Positions 53,411 to 62,705 of a stretch of DNA of 64,000 bases are shown piece by piece; positions within the stretch are counted from its first letter, which is position 1, and every line of letters starts with the position of its first letter. Source of the stretch: Mycobacterium angelicum (GTDB taxonomy: Bacteria; Actinomycetota; Actinomycetes; Mycobacteriales; Mycobacteriaceae); the NCBI RefSeq assembly GCF_002086155.1, contig NZ_MVHE01000007.1, positions 114,843 through 178,842 on the forward strand, given 5' to 3'. Under the pieces are notes generated by a model. It ran no database searches, was not told the origin of the DNA, and saw only the letters and a program-made list of their open reading frames with translations. A program made the translations under genes and the position numbers.

Positions 53411-54739
53411 ATGTCGTTTGTGATTACCGCACCAGAGTTCGTGACCGCAGCAGCAGCTGATCTGGCCGATATCGGTTCGACCATCAGCGCGGCCAACACA
53501 GCCGCGGCCGCGTCGACCTCGCAGGTGATGGCCGCGGGTGCCGACGAGGTATCGGCGGCGGTGGCCGCCCTGTTCGGCATGCATGCGCAGAACTACCAGG
53601 CGCTCGGCGCTCAGGCAGCGGCCTTTCACGAGCGGTTCGTCGCACTCATGACCGGTGGGTCGGCTCAGTATGCGACGGCCGAGGCCGCGGCGGCCTCGCC
53701 GTTGCAGACCCTCGAGCAACAGATATTCGACGCGATCAACGCGCCCTTCATCCAAGCGCTGGGACGCCCGCTGATCGGTAACGGCGCCAACGGCGCCCCC
53801 GGGGCAGACGGCCAGGCCGGCGGGCTGCTGTTCGGCAGCGGCGGCAACGGCGGCGCGGGCACGGCCGCCCACCCCGCCGGCGGCAACGGCGGCGCCGCCG
53901 GCCTGTTCGGCAACGGCGGAGCCGGCGGGAACGGCAGGCTCAACAGCAATAAGTCACCCGGCGGCAACGGCGGAGCCGGCGGGCTATTGATCGGGAACGG
54001 CGGAGCCGGCGGCACCGGGGGGACCGGTGCGGGTGGCACCGGCGGCGCCGGCGGCGCTGCGGGGTGGCTGTTCGGCGCTGCCGGTGCCGGCGGCGCCGGC
54101 GGTACGTCAGTGCTGGGCGCCGCCGGCGGCACGGGCGGCGTCGGTGGCACCGGTGGGTTGTTCGGCACCGGCGGGGCCGGCGGCCAAGGCGGCGTGAGCT
54201 TCGACGCTCTCGGCGGGAAGGCCGGCAATGGCGGCGCGGGTGGCGCCGGTGGCGCAGGCGGCATGATCTTCGGCTCCGGCGGTGCCGGTGGTGCGGGCGC
54301 GGACGGTGTTGCGAACCCAGCTGGGGCCGCGCCGGGCGGTGCCGGCGGCATCGGCGGCCACGGCGGATTCCTCAACGGATCGGGCGGCGCCGGCGGTGCC
54401 GGCGGATTTGGCGGAGGTGCTGGTGGTGCCGGCGGGGCCGGCGGTACGTTGTCCGGCTCTGGCGGAGCCGGCGGCCTCGGCGGGTTAGGCGGGACTACCG
54501 GCGGTGCCGGCGGTGCCGGCGGTGACGCAGGCTTGCTGTTCGGCGACGGCGGCACTGGCGGCTCGGGCGGAGTTTCTACTACTGCCGGCGGGAGCGGCGG
54601 CAAGGGTGGACGCGCCGGGTTCCTGATCGGTTTCGGCGGGAACGGCGGTAACGGCGCGCCTGGAACACCATCGGGCACCGGTGGCCAAGGCGGCGACGGC
54701 GGACAACTGTTTGGCGTGCCGGGCAAACCCGGCGCGTAG
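53411..54739 (+). CDS. PE_PGRS family protein
   Basis: 442 residues from ATG at 53411, preceded by CGGAGG. The PE domain (1-about 93) starts [20 protein letters not shown] and is followed by the [11 protein letters not shown] linker. Then come about 320 residues of GGA/GGX triplet repeats (PGRS) with regular [14 protein letters not shown] interruptions, ending [13 protein letters not shown] domains direct export through ESX-5 and the PGRS part is surface exposed. The DNA is strongly GC-biased and repetitive. Confidence 0.93.
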   Translation: MSFVITAPEFVTAAAADLADIGSTISAANTAAAASTSQVMAAGADEVSAAVAALFGMHAQNYQALGAQAAAFHERFVALMTGGSAQYATAEAAAASPLQTLEQQIFDAINAPFIQALGRPLIGNGANGAPGADGQAGGLLFGSGGNGGAGTAAHPAGGNGGAAGLFGNGGAGGNGRLNSNKSPGGNGGAGGLLIGNGGAGGTGGTGAGGTGGAGGAAGWLFGAAGAGGAGGTSVLGAAGGTGGVGGTGGLFGTGGAGGQGGVSFDALGGKAGNGGAGGAGGAGGMIFGSGGAGGAGADGVANPAGAAPGGAGGIGGHGGFLNGSGGAGGAGGFGGGAGGAGGAGGTLSGSGGAGGLGGLGGTTGGAGGAGGDAGLLFGDGGTGGSGGVSTTAGGSGGKGGRAGFLIGFGGNGGNGAPGTPSGTGGQGGDGGQLFGVPGKPGA

Positions 54740-54846
54740 CACCGGTAGCACGCGCTAAAGCTTGGGATCGGTAGGCGCCCGGACGGCAATACGGTCTTGT
54801 TGTTCGGCGATCCGCAGGTGGTCGCCGCAGCACTCGGAGGTCGGAA

Positions 54847-56214
54847 ATGTCCTATGTGGTCGCGGTGCCGGATTTCGTTACGGCGGCGGCGTCGGATTTG
54901 GCGAACGTCGCCTCGACGATCACTGCTGCTAATGCCGCCGCGGCGTACCCCACGTCGGCGTTGCTCGCTGCGGGCGGTGACGAGGTATCGGCGGCCGTCG
55001 CCGCGCTCTTCCGCGCGCACGCGCAGACCTATCAGTCGCTCAGCGCCGAGGCCGCGGAATTTCACCAGCAGTTTGTCCAGCTGCTGAACGCGACCGCGGG
55101 CTCCTACGCCAGTGCCGAGGCCACCAATGCCAACCCACTACAAGAGCTGCTCAACGCGATCAACGGGCCCGTCGAGTCGATACTGGGACGCCCGCTGATC
55201 GGTAACGGCCGCGACGGCGTCGACGGAACCGGCTCCAACGGCCAGAACGGCGGATTGCTGTGGGGCAACGGCGGCGCCGGCGGGTCCGGTGGACCCGGCC
55301 AGAACGGCGGCAGTGGCGGCAACGGCGGCTTCCTGTTCGGCAATGGCGGCCGCGGCGGCGCCGGCGGCGCCGCTTTCAACGGCTTCGTCGGCTTCGGCGG
55401 CGACGGCGGCAGTGCCGCAGGCCTTTTCGGCAACGGCGGCGCCGGCGGAGTCGGCGGGAACGCCGGACCGGGCGGCGTCGCCGGGGACGGCGGCTGGGGC
55501 GGCAGCGGCGGCATCATTCTCGGCAACGGCGGTACCGGCGGGGCCGGCGGGATCGGCGGCGTCGCCGGCTGGGGCGGCCAGGGCGGCGACGGACTCGGTC
55601 TGCTCTTCGGCCTGGGCGGCACCGGCGGCGCCGGCGGCGCGACCAACAACACCGTCGGCATCGCAGGCGTCGGCGGTACCGGCGGCAGCGGCAACGTTTT
55701 GTTCAACCTGATCAGCACGGGCGCCGACGGCGGTGCCGGCGGCGCCGCCCCGGGCATCAACAACATCGGCGGACAGGGCGGCACCGGCGGTAGCGGCGCC
55801 GGCCAGCTGTTCGGTTTCGGCGGCAACGGCGGGGCCGGCGGGGCGTCGCTGACCGCCGGGCATGGTGGGCCCGGCGGTTACGGCGGCGACGGCGGCGCCT
55901 TCTTCGGCATCGGCGGCGCCGGAGGTGCCGGCGGGGCAGCCCAGACCGGAGGCCATGGCGGGGTCGGCGGGTTGGGTGGCCTCGGCGGCATCCTGTTCGG
56001 GCTCGGCGGCGCCGGCGGCAATGGCTTCGGTGCGTCCGACCTGGCGTTCGGTGGTAACGGTGGCCAGGGCGGCTACGGCGGCATCCTCTTCGGCATCGGT
56101 GGCGCCGGCGGCAACGGCGGCATCGGACTCACCCCGGGCATCGGCGCGCCCGGTGGATTCGGTGGCTACTTAGTGTTCGGTCCGAACGGCCGCAGCGGCG
56201 TCACACCCGGCTAG
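54847..56214 (+). CDS. PE_PGRS family protein, second tandem copy
   Basis: 455 residues from ATG at 54847 after CGGAGG. The PE domain [23 protein letters not shown] is followed by [11 protein letters not shown] and a PGRS region rich in GGAGG units with segments such as [11 protein letters not shown]. It resembles the upstream gene in layout but differs through much of the PGRS. Convergent with sucD, overlapping its stop by four bases. The 107 bases before it hold a GCTAAAGC stretch and no gene. Confidence 0.93.
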   Translation: MSYVVAVPDFVTAAASDLANVASTITAANAAAAYPTSALLAAGGDEVSAAVAALFRAHAQTYQSLSAEAAEFHQQFVQLLNATAGSYASAEATNANPLQELLNAINGPVESILGRPLIGNGRDGVDGTGSNGQNGGLLWGNGGAGGSGGPGQNGGSGGNGGFLFGNGGRGGAGGAAFNGFVGFGGDGGSAAGLFGNGGAGGVGGNAGPGGVAGDGGWGGSGGIILGNGGTGGAGGIGGVAGWGGQGGDGLGLLFGLGGTGGAGGATNNTVGIAGVGGTGGSGNVLFNLISTGADGGAGGAAPGINNIGGQGGTGGSGAGQLFGFGGNGGAGGASLTAGHGGPGGYGGDGGAFFGIGGAGGAGGAAQTGGHGGVGGLGGLGGILFGLGGAGGNGFGASDLAFGGNGGQGGYGGILFGIGGAGGNGGIGLTPGIGAPGGFGGYLVFGPNGRSGVTPG

Positions 56215-57113
56215 AGAGTCTTCAGGATCTCCCGGGCCAGCGCCGCCGTCTCCGACGGCGTCTTGCCGACCTTGACGCCCGCGGCCTCCAGCGCATCCTT
56301 CTTGGCGGCCGCCGTCCCCGATGAGCCGGAGACGATGGCACCCGCGTGGCCCATCGTCTTGCCTTCGGGCGCAGTGAATCCCGCGACATAGCCGACGACC
56401 GGCTTGGAGACGTTGGCCTTGATGAACTCCGCCGCGCGCTCCTCGGCGTCGCCGCCGATCTCACCGATCATCACGATGAGCTTGGTGTCGGGGTCCTTCT
56501 CGAAGGCCTCGATGGCGTCGATGTGGGTGGTGCCGATCACCGGGTCGCCGCCGATACCGATCGACGTGGTGAACCCGAAATCGCGTAGCTCGTACATCAT
56601 TTGGTAGGTCAGCGTGCCGGACTTGGACACCAGCCCCACCGGACCGGGACCGCTGATGTTGGCCGGCGTGATACCGACCAGCGCCTGGCCGGGGCTGATG
56701 ATGCCCGGGCAGTTGGGGCCGATGATGCGAGTCTTGCCGCCCTTGTTCAGGTTGTAGGCCCACGCATATGCGCTGTCCTGCACCGGGATTCCCTCGGTGA
56801 TGACGACCAGCAGCGGAATCTCGGCGTCGACGGCCTCGATGATCGCGTCCTTGGCGAACTTGGGCGGCACGAACGCGATCGACACGTCGGCACCGGTCTT
56901 CTCCATTGCCTCGGCGACGCCGCCGAAGACCGGCAGCTTGACGATCCGCCCGCCCTTGTCCTCGTGAGTGACCGTGGTCCCGGCCTTGCGTGCGTTGACG
57001 CCGCCGACGATCTGGGTGCCCGCCTTGAGCATCCGCGCGGTGTGGACGGTGGCCTCGCTGCCGGTGATGCCCTGAACGATGACCTTGTTGTCTTTGGTCA
57101 AGAAGATAGCCAT
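56211..57113 (-). CDS. sucD: Succinyl-CoA synthetase alpha subunit SucD (Rv0952 homologue)
   Basis: 300 residues. An N-terminal CoA-binding fold ([19 protein letters not shown]) is followed by [16 protein letters not shown] and [14 protein letters not shown]. The phospho-histidine loop is [21 protein letters not shown]. With SucC it forms the TCA-cycle enzyme making ATP from succinyl-CoA. It starts 19 bases after the sucC stop. Confidence 0.97.
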   Translation of the reverse strand: MAIFLTKDNKVIVQGITGSEATVHTARMLKAGTQIVGGVNARKAGTTVTHEDKGGRIVKLPVFGGVAEAMEKTGADVSIAFVPPKFAKDAIIEAVDAEIPLLVVITEGIPVQDSAYAWAYNLNKGGKTRIIGPNCPGIISPGQALVGITPANISGPGPVGLVSKSGTLTYQMMYELRDFGFTTSIGIGGDPVIGTTHIDAIEAFEKDPDTKLIVMIGEIGGDAEERAAEFIKANVSKPVVGYVAGFTAPEGKTMGHAGAIVSGSSGTAAAKKDALEAAGVKVGKTPSETAALAREILKTL

Positions 57114-57132
57114 GTGGTCAGGTCTCCTTATC

Positions 57133-58296
57133 TCAGGCGCTCGCCAGCTCGGCGGCCTTGTCGGCGGCCTCGTCCATCGTCGGTACCAGCGTCACCAGTG
57201 GGTGATTGGCTTCGGCCAGGATGCGCCGGCCTTCGTCGACGTTATTGCCGTCGAGACGCACCACCAGTGGCTTGTTCGCCTCGTCGCCAAGGATTTCCAG
57301 CGCCTTGACGATGCCGGTGGCGACCGCGTCGCACGCGGTGATGCCACCGAAGACGTTCACGAACACGCTCTTGACCTGCGGGTCGCTCAAGATCACGTCC
57401 AGGCCGGCGGCCATCACCTCGGCCGAGGCGCCGCCGCCGATGTCCAGGAAGTTGGCGGGTTTGACGCCGCCGTGCCTCTCACCGGCGTAAGCCACGACGT
57501 CCAGCGTCGACATCACCAGGCCCGCGCCGTTGCCGATGATGCCGACCGCGCCGTCGAGCTTGACGTAGTTGAGGTCGTGCTCCTTGGCCTTGAGCTCGAG
57601 CGGGTCGGTGGCCGCGCGGTCCTCGAACTCGGCGTGACCGGGCTGCCGGAAGTCGGCGTTGGCATCCAGGGTGACCTTGCCGTCCAGCGCCAGGATCCGG
57701 TCGTCCGGCGTCCTGACCAGCGGGTTGACCTCGACCAAGGTCGCGTCCTCGCCGACGAACACCCCCCACAACTTCTCGATGGTGACCGCGGCCGCGTCGA
57801 GCACCTCGGCCGGCAGGTGGCCCTGCTCGGCGATGGACCGCGCGAAGGCCAGGTCAACACCCGTGACGGCATTCACCGGAACTTTGGCCAGCCGGTCCGG
57901 CTTGGTGGCGGCCACCTCTTCGATCTCCATGCCGCCCTCCACCGAGCACATCGCCAGGTAGGTGCGGTTGGCCCGGTCGAGCAGGAAGGACAGGTAGTAC
58001 TCCTCGGCGATATCGCTGGCCTCAGCGACCAGCAACTTCTTCACGATGTGGCCCTTGATGTCCAGGCCCAGGATGTTCTTGGCGTGCTCGTAGGCCTCTT
58101 CGGGGGTTGCCGCGTATTTCACGCCGCCGGCCTTGCCCCGGCCACCCGTCTTGACCTGGGCTTTGACCATCACCGGCGCACCGATCTCGGTGGCGATGGC
58201 CTTTGCGCCCTCCGCAGTGTCCGTCACTCGGCCCTGAGTGCCCGGCACACCGTGCTTGGCGAACAATTCCTTGGCTTGGTACTCGAAAAGGTCCAT
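57133..58296 (-). CDS. sucC: Succinyl-CoA synthetase beta subunit SucC (Rv0951 homologue)
   Basis: 387 residues. ATP-grasp N-terminus ([40 protein letters not shown]) and C-terminal CoA-ligase domain with [32 protein letters not shown] and [13 protein letters not shown]. Upstream (58297-58569) is a 273-base region divergent to the M23 peptidase gene. Confidence 0.97.
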   Translation of the reverse strand: MDLFEYQAKELFAKHGVPGTQGRVTDTAEGAKAIATEIGAPVMVKAQVKTGGRGKAGGVKYAATPEEAYEHAKNILGLDIKGHIVKKLLVAEASDIAEEYYLSFLLDRANRTYLAMCSVEGGMEIEEVAATKPDRLAKVPVNAVTGVDLAFARSIAEQGHLPAEVLDAAAVTIEKLWGVFVGEDATLVEVNPLVRTPDDRILALDGKVTLDANADFRQPGHAEFEDRAATDPLELKAKEHDLNYVKLDGAVGIIGNGAGLVMSTLDVVAYAGERHGGVKPANFLDIGGGASAEVMAAGLDVILSDPQVKSVFVNVFGGITACDAVATGIVKALEILGDEANKPLVVRLDGNNVDEGRRILAEANHPLVTLVPTMDEAADKAAELASA

Positions 58297-58569
58297 GGGC
58301 TCACTGTCTTCGTCGACTTGTTGCTAGGCCAATAGGTAAGCGCTGCCGGATTGGGCAACTCGCACGGAGGAACTGTATCGAGGCGGCAAAACGACTCGAC
58401 GTTCGCATCCACCGGTGTGGCGCAGCTCACCGAACGTTCATTCGCTTGAAACGTGATCCAAGTCACATTATTGGCGAGATTCCATACCAAGGTTGCCAGT
58501 TCGAGCCGTCAACCGATACCGTGCTCAAGGTCCAGATAACGTTATGGTCACGATCCGAGGACATTCAGG

Positions 58570-59628
58570 TTGTCCCAGCACCGATTCGCTCGCTCCGCCG
58601 TTGGTTCGGCTCGCGCACCCCGCGATCGTTGGTTGCACCATGACCGCAATGAAGTCACCGAGATCATTGCACTGGATTTCGAGGAATTCGACGATCTGGA
58701 ACTCGCCGATCTCGATGAACTGGATTTCGGTGACGAGTACACCTTCGATAACGAAGCCGAGCTGCTCGGCGCTCCAGAACTCGACGACCTCAGCGAGGCC
58801 GACGATCCGACTCCCGTTGACCTGACCGCCCCCACCGAGGAGCTGGTTCTGGTTGTTCACGGCGCCCGTCCGGCTGGTTCGGATTCGGAGATCACCAACG
58901 TCATTCCGCTTCCCCGCCGCGCTGGACAGCACCGCAAGCAGCCGACCAGCGCAGCCAAAGGCCGCCTGCTGATCTCGGCCATGGCCGCCGGCGCGGCCGC
59001 CGCGGCAGCGCACAGCGTCACCCACCACCAGGACGCCCCCAGGACCGAGACCGTGCTGACCGCGAACGCGTCGGCAATGAACGGCGGTTCGGGCGCCAAC
59101 GCGCCGCGCGGTGTTCAGGTGATCGCCTCCCAGCCGGCGGCAGATGCCGCGGTGCACAACGAGGAACTGGCACGCGGCGTGGCCTTCGCCCAGGAGCGCG
59201 CCCAGCGTGAGGCGCGACTGCAGCAGCCGCTCTACGTCATGCCCACCAAGGGCATCTTCACCTCGAACTTCGGATACCGCTGGGGTGTGCTGCACGCGGG
59301 TATCGACCTGGCCAACTCGATCGGAACGCCGATCGTCGCGGTGTCCGACGGTGTCGTGGTCGACGCCGGTCCCACCGCCGGTTACGGAATGTGGGTCAAG
59401 CTGCTGCACGCCGACGGAACGGTCACGCTCTACGGCCACGTCAACACCACGCTGGTCAGCGTCGGGCAGCGCGTGATGGCCGGCGACCAGATCGCCACCA
59501 TGGGCAACCGCGGCAATTCCACCGGCCCCCACCTGCACTTCGAGGTGCTGCTGGGCGGCAGCGAGCGCATCGATCCCGTGCCGTGGCTGGCCAAGCGGGG
59601 ACTCTTCGTCGGGAATTACGCCGGCTGA
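58570..59628 (+). CDS. M23 family (LytM) peptidase, membrane-anchored (Rv0950c homologue)
   Basis: 352 residues. The start is taken as TTG at 58570, which gives the MSQHRF N-terminus; a later start is possible. An acidic N-terminal region (about 35-85) comes first, then a basic patch and a short hydrophobic Ala-rich segment ([15 protein letters not shown], about 133-147), a coiled linker and a LytM domain. Zinc ligands are HAGIDLAN and HLHFEV, with YGHVN between, so it looks catalytically intact. It should cut peptidoglycan cross-bridges outside the membrane. Confidence 0.88.
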   Translation: MSQHRFARSAVGSARAPRDRWLHHDRNEVTEIIALDFEEFDDLELADLDELDFGDEYTFDNEAELLGAPELDDLSEADDPTPVDLTAPTEELVLVVHGARPAGSDSEITNVIPLPRRAGQHRKQPTSAAKGRLLISAMAAGAAAAAAHSVTHHQDAPRTETVLTANASAMNGGSGANAPRGVQVIASQPAADAAVHNEELARGVAFAQERAQREARLQQPLYVMPTKGIFTSNFGYRWGVLHAGIDLANSIGTPIVAVSDGVVVDAGPTAGYGMWVKLLHADGTVTLYGHVNTTLVSVGQRVMAGDQIATMGNRGNSTGPHLHFEVLLGGSERIDPVPWLAKRGLFVGNYAG

Positions 59629-59631
59629 CCG

Positions 59632-60228
59632 GTGACGGCGCCGAACGACCCCCCTGCGCGCGAGAATCCGCCCGAGCCTGAAGCCGGGAAGCCGCTGCCC
59701 CCGGAAACCCGGACGCGGATCATTCGTCGGGCGCCGACGGGACCGCTGCCGGCGGTGTCGACGTCTGAGACCACCCAACTGCCAGGCGGGCGTGGGCTAC
59801 CAGCTCAAGACGCGACCATCCGCGCCAACCGCCTGCCAGGCATGTCGCTGCTGGAGCCGAGTTCCCGCACTGCCGTCGCCGCGTGTGCGGTCAGCATCGT
59901 CAGCGGCTGGGCCACCTCGGTGGTGGCCACCGATCTGATCGCCGGCTGGTGGCGTACCGACCGGCTGTTCTGCGTGGCCGTCGGGTTTCTCGCCCTGGTC
60001 TTCGCGATCGCGACGGTCTCCGGGGTCATCACGCTGCTGCTGCGGCGTCCCGTCGGGCGCTACCTGATCGCGGCGGGTGCAGTGGTGGCGGTGCTGACCT
60101 ATGGCGGCGTGTTCATCGCGGGCGCCCGCGTCGGGTGGATCGTGCACACGCTACCGGTGCTGCCGATCGCCAGCGTGCTGCTGGCGCTACACCCGCAGAC
60201 CAAGCGCTGGGTGTTGTGGGCCGATTAG
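59632..60228 (+). CDS. Small membrane protein of unknown function
   Basis: 198 residues from the GTG at 59632, three bases after the M23 peptidase stop, so co-transcribed. About 75 residues of Pro-rich polar sequence (two RxAPTGPLPAVS-like patches) are followed by four membrane helices: AACAVSIVSGWATSVVATDLIAG, LFCVAVGFLALVFAIATVSGVITLLL, YLIAAGAVVAVLTYGGVFIAGA and VLPIASVLLALHP. No known domain recognised. Coupling suggests a link with the peptidase. Confidence 0.75.
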   Translation: MTAPNDPPARENPPEPEAGKPLPPETRTRIIRRAPTGPLPAVSTSETTQLPGGRGLPAQDATIRANRLPGMSLLEPSSRTAVAACAVSIVSGWATSVVATDLIAGWWRTDRLFCVAVGFLALVFAIATVSGVITLLLRRPVGRYLIAAGAVVAVLTYGGVFIAGARVGWIVHTLPVLPIASVLLALHPQTKRWVLWAD

Positions 60229-60242
60229 CGCCCCACGCGTGT

Positions 60243-60304
60243 CGCCGAACGTGTTCTCACTGCGAACAATTCGCGATTTTTTCGCGACCACTGCACGTTC
60301 GGCG
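60243..60304. terminator. Bidirectional hairpin between convergent genes
   Basis: CGCCGAACGTG (60243-60253) pairs perfectly with CACGTTCGGCG (60294-60304). Inside, TCGCGA (60271-60276) and TCGCGA (60282-60287) flank a run of five T, giving a nested hairpin. It lies between the 3' ends of the small membrane protein gene and uvrD1, which face each other, so it can stop transcription from both sides. The AT-rich core within GC-rich arms is also how interspersed mycobacterial palindromes look. Confidence 0.7.
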
Positions 60305-60310
60305 AGGCGG

Positions 60311-62626
60311 CTAGAGCTTGCTGACCGGGGCGTGGTTGTGCATCAGCTTGACCCGGCCCGAGCTGCCGAAGTCGATCAGCGACATCGCTGATTCGCCCAT
60401 GCCGGAGACCTCCTCGACGCGGCCCAAGCCGTACTTGTCGTGCGTGACGCGGTCGCCGGGCTGCAAGACGAGCAGCGGACGCTTGCCTGCTCCAGAGCGG
60501 GTCGGCGACGGGCGGGGCGTGCTCCCGAACCGGCCGGCCCCGCTCACCGGCGCGCTGAACGACGGCTTGGGCGCCAGGCGCCGCCAGTCGATGAGCTGCT
60601 GCGGAATCTCGCGCAGGAACCGGGATTCCGGATTCAGCATCGGCTGGCCCCAAGACGAACGGACGATCGCCCTACTCACGTACAGCCGTTGCCGGGCGCG
60701 GGTGATGCCGACGTAGGCCAGCCGCCGCTCCTCGGACAGCTCGGTGGGATCGTCCAGCGCCCGCATGTGCGGGAACATGCCGTCCTCCCAACCGGTTACG
60801 AACACCACCGGGAACTCCAGACCCTTCGCGGTGTGCAATGTCATCAATGTGACCACACCGGCGGCGTGCTCGGGTATTTCGTCGGTATCGGCGACCAGCG
60901 ACACCCGCTCCAGAAACGCCGCCAGCACACCGGTGTCCGGCACGTCCTCGTTCTCGGGTGCCATCGCCTCAGCTTCTTTTATTTGCAAGGCCAGGTCGAT
61001 GCTGAATTCGTGTGCGACGCTGACGAGTTCGTTGAGGTTGTCCAGCCGCGCCAGCTCCTGCGGGTCGGTGGAGGACTCCAGCTCGCGGCGGTATCCGCTG
61101 CGTTCCAGCACCGCTTCGACGAGCTCGCCGAGGTCGTCGTCGAGGTGGCCCCTTAATTCATCGAGCAACTCGACGAAACTCGAAATCGCTTTCTCGGCAC
61201 GGGAATTCAGCATCGGGACCTTGCCCTGAGCTGCGGCCAGCAGCGCGTCGGAGAAGCTGGCGCCGGTGTTCTCGGCGTACACCGCCACACACGCCTCGGC
61301 CCGGTCGCCGATGCCTCGCCGCGGCGTGTTCAGGATGCGCCGCATGCTGACCGCGTCGCCGGGGTTGTCCAGCACGCGCAGGTAAGCAACGATGTCGCGG
61401 ATCTCCTTGCGCTCGTAAAAGCGCACTCCCCCAACGACTTTGTAGGGAATGCCGGCGCGGATGAACACCTCTTCCAGCGACCGCGACGAGTTGTTGGTGC
61501 GATAGAAGACGGCGACGTCGTTGTAGGTGATGTCGCCGCGCTCGGCCAGCGCGTCGATCTCTTCGGCGACGAACCGCGCCTCGTCGTGCTCGTTGTCGGC
61601 GACGTAGCCGACGATCAGCTCGCCTTCGCCGGCGTCGGTCCACAGCCGCTTCTCCCGGCGCCCGGAGTTGCGGGCGATCACCGAGTTGGCCGCCGACAGG
61701 ATGTTCTGCGTCGAGCGGTAATTCTGTTCCAGCAGAATGGTTGTGGCGTCGGGGTAGTCGCGTTCGAAGTCCTCGATATTGCGGATCGTGGCGCCGCGGA
61801 ACGCGTAGATCGACTGATCGGCGTCGCCGACGACGCAGAGTTCGCCGGGCGGGACTTCATCGGAAATCGCGTCCGAGCCGCGGCCCACCAATTCCCGCAC
61901 CAACACGTACTGCGCGTGGTTGGTGTCCTGGTATTCGTCGACGAGCACATGCCGGAAGCGCCGCCGGTAGTACTGAGCGATCTGCGGGAAGGTCTGCAGC
62001 ACCGCCACCGTCTCGCCGATCAGGTCGTCGAAGTCCAGCGCGTTGGCCGCGCGCAGCCGCCGCTGGTATTCGCCGTAGACGGAGGCGACGGTGCGCGCCA
62101 GATCGTCGGACTCGTCGGTCAGGTCGGAGACGGCCTGGTGCGGGTCGATCAACTCGTTCTTCAGGTTGGAAATCGCATTGGCCAACAGCCGCGGCGAATA
62201 CCGCTTGATGTCCAGGCCCATGTCCCGGCCGATCATCTGCAGCAGCCGCCGCGAATCGTCGGCGTCATAGATGGAGAAGTTGGAGTTGAGGCCTTCGATC
62301 AGCGATGCCTGATTGCGCAGGATGCGCACACAGGTGGAGTGGAAGGTGGACACCCACATGTACCGGGCCCGGTCGCCGACCAGCTTCACCACGCGTTCAC
62401 GCATTTCGGCGGCGGCCTTGTTGGTGAAGGTGATGGCCAGAATCTGCCCGACGCCCACGCCGCGGTCCGCGATCAAATACGCGATGCGCCGGGTCAGCAC
62501 CGCCGTCTTGCCCGAGCCCGCGCCCGCGACGATCAGCAGCGGCGAACCCTCATGCACCACCGCCTGGCGCTGCTGGGGGTTGAGACCTTCGAGGAGTTGG
62601 TCGGAGTCGGTCGCTTGCACACTCAT
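60311..62626 (-). CDS. uvrD1: ATP-dependent DNA helicase UvrD1/PcrA (Rv0949 homologue)
   Basis: 771 residues, same length as in M. tuberculosis. Superfamily 1A motifs: Q motif LNPQQRQAV, Walker A GAGSGKTAV, DEYQDTNHAQ, GDADQSIYAFRGA, QNYRST, and VTLMTLHTAKGLEFPVVFVTGWEDGMFPH. The 2B subdomain has a cysteine near residue 446 (DRAEACVAVY), the region where a redox disulfide controls dimerisation in the M. tuberculosis enzyme. A C-terminal Tudor-like domain (GDRVTHDKYGLGRVEEV) is kept. It acts in nucleotide excision repair and transcription-coupled processes. Confidence 0.97.
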   Translation of the reverse strand: MSVQATDSDQLLEGLNPQQRQAVVHEGSPLLIVAGAGSGKTAVLTRRIAYLIADRGVGVGQILAITFTNKAAAEMRERVVKLVGDRARYMWVSTFHSTCVRILRNQASLIEGLNSNFSIYDADDSRRLLQMIGRDMGLDIKRYSPRLLANAISNLKNELIDPHQAVSDLTDESDDLARTVASVYGEYQRRLRAANALDFDDLIGETVAVLQTFPQIAQYYRRRFRHVLVDEYQDTNHAQYVLVRELVGRGSDAISDEVPPGELCVVGDADQSIYAFRGATIRNIEDFERDYPDATTILLEQNYRSTQNILSAANSVIARNSGRREKRLWTDAGEGELIVGYVADNEHDEARFVAEEIDALAERGDITYNDVAVFYRTNNSSRSLEEVFIRAGIPYKVVGGVRFYERKEIRDIVAYLRVLDNPGDAVSMRRILNTPRRGIGDRAEACVAVYAENTGASFSDALLAAAQGKVPMLNSRAEKAISSFVELLDELRGHLDDDLGELVEAVLERSGYRRELESSTDPQELARLDNLNELVSVAHEFSIDLALQIKEAEAMAPENEDVPDTGVLAAFLERVSLVADTDEIPEHAAGVVTLMTLHTAKGLEFPVVFVTGWEDGMFPHMRALDDPTELSEERRLAYVGITRARQRLYVSRAIVRSSWGQPMLNPESRFLREIPQQLIDWRRLAPKPSFSAPVSGAGRFGSTPRPSPTRSGAGKRPLLVLQPGDRVTHDKYGLGRVEEVSGMGESAMSLIDFGSSGRVKLMHNHAPVSKL

Positions 62627-62705
62627 GTCTGTCCAAACTTACCGCCGACCACCGACAAGCTGGCGGGACCGTCCTGAGCGCGCCGCCGAAGTTTTGCAGT
62701 GTTGA

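Noticed and set aside
53665..55065. 466-residue proline-rich minus-strand frame
   Set aside because: Exact antisense of PGRS glycine repeats, in which GGC/GCC codons read as proline. It overlaps two strong PE_PGRS genes.
53800..56200. Possible CRISPR array in the PGRS regions
   Set aside because: The repeats are short, irregular in-frame GGX codons without fixed repeat and spacer lengths, and no cas genes are present.
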